A stretch of DNA of 29,649 bases, taken from contig CALSCR010001975.1 in assembly GCA_943704495.1 (NCBI GenBank), forward strand, positions 33,267-62,915, written 5' to 3'. The notes below the pieces were generated by a model. It saw only the letters and a program-made list of their open reading frames with translations, ran no database searches and was not told the origin of the DNA. Of this stretch, positions 1-12,200 are shown piece by piece. The number at the start of each line of letters is the position of its first letter. Position 1 is the stretch's first letter. This stretch comes from Pigoraptor chileana. Taxonomy: Eukaryota; Opisthokonta; Filasterea. A program made the translations under genes and the position numbers.

Positions 1-17
1 CCCCCCCCCCCCCCCCC
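1..17. repeat. poly(C) tract at the left edge
   Basis: The window opens with 17 consecutive C. The right edge also ends in C. A sequence bounded by C homopolymers at both ends is most simply a contig whose assembly stopped at poly(C)/poly(G) runs. A 12-base G run also exists internally at 25523-25534, so such tracts are genuine in this genome. Confidence 0.85.
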
Positions 18-209
18 TATTCGTGTGTATGCCTGTTTTCATCGCCTCACGGGGAATCGCAATCTTTACTCGTCTGAGAGTGCACAATGTGGTAGACAAC
101 GAAGCAGAACGATGGGTTTTACTAGTCACATTTATTGTGTGCCAACATACTCTGTTTGTTCTTTTGTTTTTTACACTTTGGTACCTTTGTGGTTGCAATG
201 GTTTTGCAG
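18..209 (+). other. probable 3' part of an upstream intron of the giant receptor gene
   Basis: The segment is T-rich and ends in a good splice acceptor (gttttgcag, AG at 208-209) directly before the first recognisable cysteine-repeat exon. The reading frame of that exon stays open back to an ATG at 23 and would encode a hydrophobic stretch, so a signal-peptide exon cannot be excluded. The T-rich tract followed by CAG, and the phase-1 boundary shared with the next two introns, make an intron more likely. No other gene is seen here. Confidence 0.5.
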
Positions 210-3200
210 GCATGCGAAGTGGCGTTGGCGCATCGACTTGCCTCCCGTGCCCCGCGGGACAGGACTGCGCCGATCCATCTGCCCCTGCGTCGTGCGCACC
301 GGGCTCTTTTAGTCTTGGCGGTCTTGTCGTCACGTGCACCCCTTGTCCGTCCGGCCATCAGTGCAGTGGAAACGCGACACCCGTTGCCTGTCCACGCGGT
401 ATGGTGCTGGCTGTTGAACACCGTGTGTGTGTGTATGTGCTTGAGTTGTTTGTGCGTGCGCGTGTGTGCTCTTCTGATCCAAACATTTGCCCTCTTCCCA
501 ATCATCAATGTGCTTTTGAAGTGGACCTTTATTTTGGTTTTTGAGTGGATATTCTTGGTGTTGCCTCTCATAAACCAATCCTTTGCTGCCACACTCTGCA
601 GGGACATTTTCTAACGTGGGCAGCCAGTCGTGCAGCACCTGTCCCGCCGGCTACGAGTGCCTCGATTCCACTGTGCCTCCCGCATTGTGCGCCTCTGGAT
701 TCTTCTCCAAGGATGGAGGTGTGTGCATGTGTGCATTAGTGTTGGCGCATTTTCTGAATACTGGTTTTGTGACACCTTGCGGAAGCCATATACAATCCAC
801 GCACGTCAGTGCTTTGTTTGATTCCTTGAAACTAACATGCATGCACCACAAAAACAAAAACAACAAAATTCTTGCGGCTTTTTGCAGACGGAATTTGCGT
901 CCCATGTCCCCGGGGGTCATCGTGCGATGCACTCTCTGGATCGATTGTTCCGTGCCCACTGGGCACATACACAACACAAGGCAACCCGGACTGCATTGAT
1001 TGCCCGTCTGGGTCTGCATGCCCCAGCCGGGAGCACGCGCCGATCCCCTGTCCACAGGGATCCTTTTCTCTCGCCAACTCGGTGTCCTGCACCGTCTGTC
1101 CTCCGGGGAGCGAGTGCTTGGATCCGACGTCGCTACCGGTCGCATGCCCCAACGGCACGTATTCATCACAGAGCGCCATCGAGTGCACAATGTGCCCTGC
1201 GGGTAGTAGCTGCGCGACGACTAATGCTCCTCCGACGCCGTGTCAAAGCGGGTCGTTTAGTGACATTGGTAGCACTGCATGCACGCCGTGTCCGGCAGGG
1301 TGGGCGTGTCCGTCGCCGGTCGGTTCGCAGAGCAACGTGCAGTGTCCGTCGGGAAGTTACTCTCTCGGCAGCACTCAGTCATGCACTTCGTGTCCCGCGG
1401 GCTTCTCGTGTCCAGACACAACTACAATTTCCACAATCACCGCGTGCCCAGCCGGATCCTATTCTACCGGCGGGCAAGTGGCGTGCACGTGGTGCCCTGC
1501 GGGCTGGATTTGTCCCCACGTGGACGGACGCTCAAACAGCGTGTGCCCACCGGGCCAGTATTCTCTCGGCAATGCGACGACGTGCAGTGGATGCCCCGCG
1601 GGATCCGAGTGCCGGTTGACGACACAGGGCCCAGTGGCGTGCGCACCGGGCTATTTTTCGTTTGCTAACCGCCAGATATGCACGCCCTGTCCAGCAGGCA
1701 GCCAGTGCCCCTCTACGACTTCATCGGGGACCCCATGTGCCGCCGGAACATACAGCGTCGGGCTGCAAACGGCGTGCACCCCGTGCTCTGCAGGATCTGC
1801 ATGCCCACTGACGACATCGAGCTTTGTGGTGCAGTGTGGCGCCGGATGGTACTCCACCCCGTCATCGGTGGCGTGCACGTTGTGTGACCCCGGCAGCTTT
1901 TGCACCAACACCACGAGCTTGCCCGTGCCGTGTGCGACGGGTCACTACAGCCTCGGCGGACAAACTGTGTGCACTGTGTGCCCCGCGGGGTCGCAGTGCT
2001 CCGATCCATCTGTCAACCCCGTTCTCTGTCCCCAGGGATTTTACAGCACGCAGGGTGCAATCGCGTGCTCGCCTTGCTCTCCGGGCTACGCGTGTCCCGC
2101 AGGTGCAACTGTGCCCACTCCACCCGAGTATGAGTGTCCAACGGGTTACTACTGCAGCGACGGCAAAGATGCGACCCCGTGTGCCGGAGGTACATACAAT
2201 CCGCTGTCAGGGAAGAACGCGTCCACCGACTGCCTCACGTGCCCCATGAAGTACTACTGCCCCCCGGGAACGGGCCTTGTGCTCGAAAGCAACGCGTGCC
2301 CGGCGGGATACTATTGCCCGTCAGGCTCCCCCAGCCCCCAACCATGCCCCGGCGGAATGTACAACGAGTTTACGGCCCAGATTGACTTCAACGCGTGCAA
2401 GGTGTGTCCGGCTGGTCTCTACTGCCCCGGAGGCACGCGCGTGGGACGTGCGTGCACAAAGGGAAGCTACTGCCCACCGCAGTCGAGTATTCCCATCGAA
2501 TGCCCTCCCGGTACTTACGGCGATCGCACTAACGGCGAGGATGCAACCGTGTGCCTGCCTTGTCCGCCGGGAAGTTTCTGCACGCAGGGCGTCGGTGCGC
2601 CGACACTCTGCCCGCGCGGTACGTACCAAAACAACCTGGGCGCGAGCTCGTGCACTCAGTGCATGGCGGGCATGGCCTGCGCAGTTGCGGGGCTTGCATA
2701 TCCGTCGGATGTGTGCGAGGCTGGTCACTTCTGCCCCGTGGGAACCATCCATCCGGACGACAATCCGTGTCCCGATGGCACATTCACCAACTTCAACAAC
2801 CTCACGGCCGCGTCGCAGTGCAGCCAGTGCCCTGCTGGCGGTGCATGCTCTGCGGGGACTGGCACACACTCTGGAACAGGTGGCAACTATCTTCTTCCTC
2901 TTCCCTGCGCCGTTGGCTCGTACTGCCCCACCGGCACAAGGACGCCCACACAGTTTCCGTGTCCGGCGGGATCCTGGACAAACGCGACCAATCTTCAGAG
3001 TGCGACCGACTGCACGCCGTGCCCCAAGGGGTACTTCTGCACGGGCGGTCAGAGTCAGCCGACGGCCATCTGTCCGCAGGGATACTTTTGCCCTGAATCC
3101 ACTCCGGCTGCCAACTCGCATCCGTGTCCGCCGGGGACGTACAACGACGTCGCTGGCAAGGTGCGCGTCGAGGACTGCAAGCCCTGCTGGCCGGGCCACT

Positions 3201-6200
3201 ACTGCGGTCCCCAGGCCGTTGTTACGCCGACACCCTGCTTAGCGGGTACCTTCCAGAGCCTACAAAATCAGTCGAGTGTCGCTGCGTGTCTGGCGTGCAC
3301 CGCTGGTTACTATTGCCCAACATCCGCGACGATTTCACCAATAGTGTGCGGCCTCGGCAGGTTTTCTTCGGCGAGTGCCACGGATTGCAACACGTGCTCG
3401 ATCGGGCACTACTGCGAGTCGAACACAACGACCACCACGGCCATGCAGACAACAATGATATGCCCCGCCGGCACGTTCTGTCTTGCGGGACGGAGCACAC
3501 AGCCCAACCTTGTCAGCGACGCGTGCCCTGTGGGCAAGTACTGCGCCCTCGGCAGCATCAATGGGGGAGTCCCCCAGCTATGTCCAACTGGAACGTACAA
3601 TCCGATCACTGGCCGGACAAGCATTAGCGACTGCATTTCGTGCACTCCCGGGTCATATTGCGTGTCGACTGGTCTGTCCGCACCGTCGGGTGTCTGCGCC
3701 GCCGGTCACTACTGTCCGGCTGGCACAGTGACGGCCACGCAGTTTCCGTGTCCCGCCGGAACGTACCTAAATGCGTCTGCCGCCAAGGACCCGTTTTCAT
3801 GCGCACTTTGCCCCTCTGGATCGCTGTGTGGAATCGGCACCTCGCTCCCATCCACGTGCCCGCTCGGTTTCTACTGCATCCCGGGAACTGTAACTCCAGA
3901 GCCCTGCCCGAAGGGAACGTACGGCAATGCAACGGGCCTCAGGCGAAACGAAGACTGCAGTCCGTGTCCCGGTGGCCAATACTGTGCGGGTCAGGGCTTG
4001 GCAAGCTCCACGGGACCGTGCGATGCTGGCTTCTACTGTAAGGAGCGGGCGTATCTGTCGTCGCCCAACGACGGCATCACGGGTGGCGTGTGCCCGCGGG
4101 GTGGATTCTGCCCCACTGGATCGGCAGTGCCGTTGTCGTGTCCGGCGGGGACGTACAGCAACACGACTGGGTCAAAGACGTCCGCCGATTGCTTTGCGTG
4201 CGACCCTGGGTATTACTGCGCGGGAAGCAACAATCCGTATCCGAGCGGGCCATGTCTCGCGGGATACTACTGCTCTGGTGGCGCGAACAGCCCCACTCAG
4301 TTCCAGGCCCCCCCGGGGTATTACACTGTGACGGGCAGTGCAAATCCCTTGCCCTGTCTTCCGGGAACTTACCAGACGGCAAACACGTCAACGGGCTGTC
4401 TCAAGTGCCTGGAAGGATACTATTGCCCCACGCAGGCGACCGTCTTGCTCACTCTCTGTCCGCAGGGGTCGTACTGCACGACGGGAAGTGTCAGTCCGAC
4501 TCCGTGTCCGAGTGGAACGTTTGGTGCAAACCAGGGCCTGCAAAATGTCAGCAGCTGCACTCCGGCCTCGCCTGGGTTTTACGTCACACAGACGAATCTG
4601 CTCGCGGACGAAGGCCATTGCTTTGCGGGATTCTTTTGCACGGGCGGCGCAAAGGTGCCGAATCCCGTGGGTCAGGCATACGGTGACGAGTGCCCGGCGG
4701 GCCACTATTGTCCCGTGGGCACACACACGCCCGTCAAGTGTCCTGCTGGAAAGTACAATCCAAATAAGCGCGGGACGTCCCTTTCGGCGTGTCAGCCGTG
4801 CCTGGGAGGAAGCTACTGCGCGTCGCAAGGGCTTGCCACTGCAACTGGCCTCTGCACGGCGGGCTTTTACTGCAACGCCGGATCGGACGTGCCGAATCCG
4901 ACTGACAATGTGCGCGGCAACGTGTGCCCCGTGGGCAACTACTGTCCCGCGGGCACGACGTCGCCGCTGTCATGCGCTCCCGGCACATACATGAACGCCA
5001 CCCAGGCTGCGGCATGCTTTGTGTGTCCCGCCGGGTACTCATGCAACGGAAATACCCTTTCTGCGTGTCCAGCAGGCTTTTTCTGCCCACAGGGAACCGG
5101 CTCGGTGCTGCCTGCGTGCCCTGCAGGAACGTACAGCCCCCGTCAGCTCATTACCCAACGGTCGGATTGCAAGGAGTGTGACGCCGGCAAATTTTGCTCA
5201 GGCACCGCGCTCATCGCACCCACCGGGAGCTGCGACGCGGGGTATTACTGCGCATCGGGGGTCAACGTGCGCAACCCAAGTGGCAGCAACACGGGCACCG
5301 GCGGGCCGTGTCCTGCCGGGAGCTTCTGTCTCGCATCGACCAGCACACCCACGCCTTGCCCGGCTGGCTCTTTCAACGGCGCCCCTCTTGCGACAAGCTC
5401 GGCTGGGTGCTCGCCGTGCACGCCTGGCAAGTACTGCAGCCGCCCCGGCCTCACACAGGAGGAGGGCTTCTGTCTCGCAGGATACTACTGCATATCTCAG
5501 TCGCAGTCGCGCAACCCGGGCGTCGTTTCTGTCACAGGGGGGCCTTGTCCCGCAGGTAACTTCTGTCCTCTCGGCTCGTCCACTTTCGTGCAGTGCGCCG
5601 CAGGCACTTACCAAAATAGCACTGTGCAGAGTGTGTGCTTGTCTTGCCCTGCCGGTTATTACTGCCTTGCCGGCGCCACCGATTACGTCGTCTCTGTGTG
5701 CCCCAAGGGGCACTTCTGTCCCGACGGCACCCAGACGCCGACAGAATTCCCGTGTCCGTCGGGCACCTTCCAGAACAGGACATCCGCAACATCACCTGCT
5801 GACTGTCTCCCGTGTCCTGGTGGGCTGTACTGCTCCGGATCGGGCAAAGCCACTCCCACCGGGTCGTGCGATCTCGGCTACTACTGCTCGGGGTCGGCCA
5901 CATCGCCGCGCCCGGTCGCATCCCCGACTGGCGGGCAGTGCGACGTGGGTTACTATTGCCCCGCACTCGGCACAGCCCCCGTGCCTTGTCCCGCTGGGCA
6001 GTTTTGCAGTACCAGCGGTCTTGCTGCACCGAGTGGAAACTGCGCGGCCGGCTTCTACTGCACCGGGCTTTCAACGACGTCGTCTCCAGTCAACGGAATC
6101 ACTGGGAACGTGTGCCCGGCAGGCAAGTATTGTCCCGCGGGCAGCTCCCAGGGAACGGACTGCCCTCCGTCAACGTTCTCGGCGACGACTCAGCGGACGC

Positions 6201-9200
6201 AGCTGTCAGACTGCATTGCGTGCACGGCCGGGTCGTTTTGTCTCGAGGGTGGCCTCACTCAGCCCTCGGGCCTTTGCAGCCCCGGATTCTACTGCCCCGC
6301 TGGTCAGAATATCAGCAACCCTGTGGCGTTTCAGTGCGCTCAAGGGTTTGCGTGCCCTGCTGGGAGCGCAAGTCCCACCCGTTGTGTGTCGGGAACGTAC
6401 CAGGACAACGCGGGCCAGTCGTCCTGCAAGACCTGTCCGGACGGGCGTTTTTGCGATGCAACGACCAATCCTGCAATAGTCTCGGAAGCGTGTCCCGAGG
6501 GATTTTATTGCCCCGCAGGCACTTCCTTTGCGACGGACCATCCGTGCCCCGCTGGCACGTACAGCAACACGACCGGCCTCCACGCGCAGTCGCAGTGCGC
6601 GACCTGCCCCGCGGGCATGTACTGCGGGTCCACAGCCCTGCGACAGCCAATGGGACTGTGCGACGGAGGATACTTTTGCGTTGCCGCCGCCGTTTCCAAG
6701 CGACCAACAGACGGAACCACAGGCAACATTTGCCCGGCGGGCTCATACTGTCCGCAAGGCTCGTCAACGCCGCAGCCGTGTGCGCTCGGACGCTTTGGTA
6801 ATCTCACCGGGCTTGTCGAGGCGTCGGACTGCGTGCGCTGCCCCGCGGGCTCGTACTGCGATGACCTTGGCCTGAGTGTGCCGAAGGGGCTCTGCGCCGG
6901 CGGATACTACTGCTCTGGTGACGCGACCACGGCGACGCCGACGGATGGCGTCACTGGCAACCTGTGCCCCATCGGCAACGCTTGCCCTGCCGGCAGTGCG
7001 CTCCCGGTCCCGTGCCAGTCTGGCTCGTTCATGAACGTCACGCTGGCCACATCCTGCCAGTCATGCCCCGCGGGATTCTTCTGCAACAACGGCGTGTCCC
7101 CAGCACCTTGCCCCGCTGGACGTTATTGTCCGGCCGGTGTGAGCGCGGGAACGCCATGCCCGCGCGGCACATACAGTACCGCTCAGGGACTCACCGGACT
7201 CGACGGATGCGTTCCGTGCGACGGCGGCAAGTTTTGCAATAACTTGGCCGGCGGATCCGTGTCGGGCACGTGCGATGCCGGGTACTTTTGCGCGTCTGGC
7301 GTTGACGTGAGGAACCCGTCTAATGTCTTTTTGGGCACCGGAGGCGTCTGCCCCAAGGGCCATTACTGCCCCGCCGGATCGCAATTTCCGCAATCGTGTC
7401 CGCCGGGAACCTTCCTCGACACGACGACAAAGACTGACATCAGTGATTGCATTCAGTGTCTCGACGGCACTTACTGTGAGGGATCCAACCTCACTGCGGT
7501 ATCGGGCAACTGCGACGCCGGCTTCTATTGCAAACGCGGGTCAATCACGCGCAACCCAGCAGTGGTGACTGCCACCGGAGGCCCGTGTCCGGTCGGTAAG
7601 CACTGTCCGTCGGGCACATCTGATCCAATTGACTGTCCCGCGGGAACATACAACAATCTGACGGGCCAGGCAGTGTGCATGGACTGCCCCTCTGGTTACT
7701 ATTGTCCGGCGGGATCTGTCGAGTATGCAGACAAGCTGTGCGCCAAGGGCCACTACTGCCCGGCACGCACCGAGACGGCCACACAATTTCCGTGCGACAA
7801 GGGGACGTTCAGCGACGTCGAGGGGTCTCAGGCAAGCACGGACTGCCAGGCATGCCCTGGCGGATTTTACTGCGGGGCCACGGGTCTTGCTGCTCCCACG
7901 GCGCAGTGTTCACAGGGCTTCTATTGCAATGGATCTGCCATATCGGCGGCTTCGGCGTTGTTCCAGTGTCCGCTAGGGTTTTTCTGTCCCGCGGGCTCGA
8001 CGCTGCCGCAGCCCTGCACGCCTGGCAAGTTTTGCGGTGCTCTTGGTCTTGCGTCGGCTACCACGGACTGTGCTGCCGGGTACTTTTGCGCACGGGAAGC
8101 ACAGACATCCACCCCCACTGACGGAATTACTGGTGACCGCTGCCCCAGAGGAAAATTCTGCCCCGCCGGTAGCTCGTCGGGCACAAACTGTCCACCTGGA
8201 ACATACTCGAACGCAACGCAACTCACTCTGGTTTCGGCGTGCACGCAATGCGATCCTGGATGGTTTTGTCTGGCAAGCGGCCTTACCCAACCGACGGGCA
8301 AGTGCGCTGCGGGCTTCTTTTGCCCTTCGGGACAGACGATTGCGACGCCCGCCTCTCACCCGTGTGGCGCCGGCAAGTTTTGCGTCGAGGGCAGTGCAAC
8401 CGAGGCCAACTGTCCCTCTGGATCGTATCAAGACGCCACCGGCCAAAGTGAGTGCAAGCCTTGCCCGTCCGGCTCGTACTGCGACGCGTCATCCGGAGGC
8501 GTATCGTCGCCCACGCGCTGTCCGAACGGCCATTTCTGTCCGGACAATACGCAGAGTGCGACGCAACATCCGTGCCCCGCCGGTACAAGAAACAACGTGG
8601 GAGGTCTTGCTGCACGGGAGGACTGCGCGTCGTGCCCCGCGGGACAGTTTTGTGCCACGGCAGGACTCGTCAACCCGACTGCCCCGTGCGCCCCCGGCTT
8701 TTTCTGCTCTGGCGGCGCAACTACTGCCAACCCATCGAGTGTCACTGGCGGCGTATGTCCCCAGGGATTTTATTGCCCTGCTGGGACGGACGTTCCCCTC
8801 GAGTGTCCCGCGGGCACGTTTGGCAACCAGACGGGGCTCACAAAGGCTGCCGACTGCACCAACTGCACAGGAGGATACTTTTGCGATTCGCCCGGACTGA
8901 CAGCCCCGATTGCCCAGTGCATTGCGGGATTTTTCTGCTCCGGCAGCGCCTCGTCGCCCTCTCCCCTCGATGGCGTCACCGGAAACATGTGCCCAATCGG
9001 TTCATTCTGTCCCCCGGGAACCGTGCAGCCCAAGCAATGCGCTGTCGGCACATACATGAACCGCACCCAGGCCGCTCAGTGTCTCACGTGCCCAGAGGGC
9101 TTCTACTGCGTCTCTGGGGCGTCTGTGCTCCCGTGCCCCGCGGGCTACTTTTGCCCCGCAGGCACTGGCAACGACTGGCAGCCCTGCCCCGCCGGAACAT

Positions 9201-12200
9201 ACAGCCCCCAGACGGGACTGTCGGCCGCGAGCCAGTGCACACAGTGCGACGGTGGCAAGTTTTGTTCCGGCACGGCGCGCACTGCAGTCAACGGCAACTG
9301 CAACCCGGGATTCTTTTGCGCGAGTGGCGTTAACACAGCCACTCCATTGGCGTCGGGCTCGTTTGTCGGCACGGGTGGCCAGTGCCCCATGGGCTCGTAC
9401 TGTCCCGCCGGATCGGCTGCACCGCAACCCTGTCCACCAGGCACCTTTTCCAATGCTGTTGGCCTCACAAACGCGGCCGCATGCGTGGACTGCATCGACG
9501 GCAGGTTTTGCAGTGCATACAACCTCACTTCGCCCGAGGGAGTGTGCGATGCGGGCTTTTACTGCACGCGCGGGTCGCCCAGCCCTCGCCCTGGCACCGT
9601 GACGGCGTATGGCGGGCCGTGCACAATCGGCAAGTTTTGTCCCCCTGGCACGTCCTCGCCATTTGCATGCCCCGCCGGCTCTTTCAACAACGCCACAGGC
9701 GAAGCAGCGTGCTCGACATGTCCCGCGGGATACTTTTGCCCCCAGGATTCCGTTGCATTTGCAGCCAATGTCTGCCCGGTGGGCTACTACTGTCCCGCGG
9801 GCACGAAATCTGCCACCGAGAACGCATGCCCCATCGGCACATTCAACAACATAACGGGCGCGAGGGCGCTCTCCGACTGCCGCGCGTGCACCGCCGGATA
9901 CTACTGCCCCAGCGTCGCGCTGATCGCGCCAGTGGCCATGTGCGATCCGGGGTGGTATTGCACCCTGGGTGCGTCGGAGCCTCGCCCAAGCAATCCGGCG
10001 ACGGGCGGCAAGTGCTCCGCCGGGACATTCTGCCCTCTCGGTTCGAACGCACCGCAGCCGTGCACGCCCGGATCGTTTTGCAGCTCCGAGCAGAGGTCTT
10101 CGCCAACTGGTCCGTGTACCGCGGGATTCTTCTGCACCCTTCGCGCAACCATTGCGACGCCCGTCGACGGCGTCACGGGCGATCGCTGCCCCGTCGGCAA
10201 ATATTGTCCCGCGGGAAGCGCCACTGGCACAAACTGCCCTCCGGGTACCTTCTCAAATGCCACGCAAAACTCAAAGGTTGCCGATTGCACCACGTGCACG
10301 CCAGGATTCTACTGCCAGGGATCCGGCCTCATCCAGCCCACCGGCCCGTGTGCGTCGGGCTTTTTCTGCCCCGCGGGACAGAGCTCGAGCGCGCCAAGCA
10401 GCTTCCGCTGCACCGTCGGCAACTCATGTCCCACGGGAAGTGCGTCGCCCGTCCCGTGCCCGTCGGGCTCTTACCAAGACCTCGCCGGACAGAGCACGTG
10501 CAAGTCGTGCCCCAGCGGATTCTTTTGCGATGCGACCTCCGGAGGCGTGTCTGCGCCTCTGAGCTGCCCGGCGGGCTTTTTCTGCACGGCCAACACCCAA
10601 TTCGGGTCGCAGCGCCCGTGTCCGCTCGGCACGGCGTCCAACAAAACGCGCCTTGTTGCTGCATCCGGGTGCGATGCCTGTCCTTCGGGATCGTTCTGCG
10701 GATCTACAGGCCTCACCAAAGCCACTGGCGCGTGCTCGGCTGGGTTCGTATGCTACTCCGGTGCGTCTGTACCGGCGCCGACGGACAACACGACGGGCTT
10801 TTTCTGCCCTCGGGGATCATACTGTCCCGCCGGGTCAAGTGCCGGACTGCCGTGCCCCAAGGGCACTTTTGGCAGCGGTGTGGGCCTTGCCAATGCCGCT
10901 GCTTGTACGCAGTGCACAGCCGGAATGGTTTGCGCGAGTGTCGGACTGTCGGAGCCTTCTGGCCTCTGTGGCGCCGGGTATTATTGCACGGGCGGTGCCT
11001 TTGTGTCGAATCCGCAAAACTCATCGACGGGTGACCTCTGCACCGTGGGTAACTACTGTCCGCCGGGCACTGGAACGCCCGTCGGCTGTCCGCCGGGGAC
11101 GTATTCTAATGCCACGGGGCTGACCAACCAGACGCAATGCCTGCTTTGTTCTCCCGGGCAATATTGCGGCGCGTACGGACTAAGTGCTCCCACTGGCGAT
11201 TGCTCGGCAGGATTCTTTTGCACGAGCGGCGCGTCGACGCCAACCCCGCAGGACGGCGTCACGGGCGACAGATGCACTGTGGGGCACTATTGCCCCACGG
11301 GGACGCCGATTCCACTCGCGTGCACAAACGGGACGTTTGCGGATGTGCGCCAGTCGTCGGTGTGCAGCGCGTGTCCTGCGGGCCAGTACTGCGTCGAGGG
11401 CGACAACTTCGCAGCCTGTCCGCAGGGATTCTACTGCCCCTCTGGCACTGGTGCCGACTGGGTGCCGTGCCCAATTGGAACGTTCAATCCTTCGACGGGG
11501 CTCGGCAGTGCGGCCCAATGCACGCCGTGCACGGGTGGCTACTACTGCGACACTCTGGGTGCGAGCAACGTGACGGCGAAATGCAGCCCCGGATTCTTTT
11601 GCAGCAGCGGCGTCAACACTCCTGTGCCGACGGGCGACAACACTGGCACGGGCGGTGCGTGCACACCCGGCCACTTCTGTCCCCTTGGGTCTTCGGCTCC
11701 TCTTCCCTGCGCCGCTGGAACGTACAACCCAGACACGGGGGCGTCTGAATGTGCCGCGTGCCCAGCCGGTTACTACTGTCCGCAGGGCACCGTTGATTAC
11801 ACTGGCAACACGTGTCCTCTTGGCCACGTTTGTCCCGAAGGAACCGGGGCGGACCGTGAGTCGCCCTGTCCCGCAGGTACGTTCAACAACCGCACCGGCG
11901 CCGTCAGCCTCCTCGACTGCTTCCCGTGCGCCATCGGCAAGTTCTGTGGCAGCTCTGGACTCGCTTCCCCGACCGGTTTTTGCGATGCCGGATGGTACTG
12001 CAATGGATCGGCGACGACGGCGCGACCGACTGACCCGGAGACTGGTGGCCAGTGTCTCCCCGGCACATTCTGCCCCACGGGATCGTTCCAGCCCACCGAC
12101 TGCACGGCCGGGCGCTACTGTGCGACGGCGGGACTTGCGACGCCCACAGGCAATTGCGCCGCCGGGTTTTACTGCAAACTGGGCGCGTCGGTGCCTAATC

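Larger units (their letters stand above)
210..2106 (+). repeat. N-terminal run of short (~33-34 residue) cysteine repeat units
   Basis: Within the giant protein the first part uses a short unit of the form C-P-x-G-x-Y/F-S-x-G-x(3-5)-C-x2-C-P-A-G-x2-C-x(10-14), with four cysteines. Examples start at CPSGSYSLGSTQSC (about 1347) and CPAGSYSTGGQVAC (about 1446). After about 2100 the unit becomes longer, so the ectodomain has two repeat regimes. Confidence 0.75.

Noticed and set aside
23-209. Signal-peptide-like hydrophobic stretch in frame with the first cysteine exon
   Set aside because: The region is T-rich and ends in a strong acceptor, and the following introns share the same phase. Read-through hydrophobicity is expected from a pyrimidine tract. 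Kept only as an alternative.
5019-6479. 486-codon open frame on the + strand in another frame
   Set aside because: Low-complexity Arg/Ala/Pro translation caused by shifted reading of TGC/CCC/GGC-rich repeats. It lies wholly inside the giant exon.
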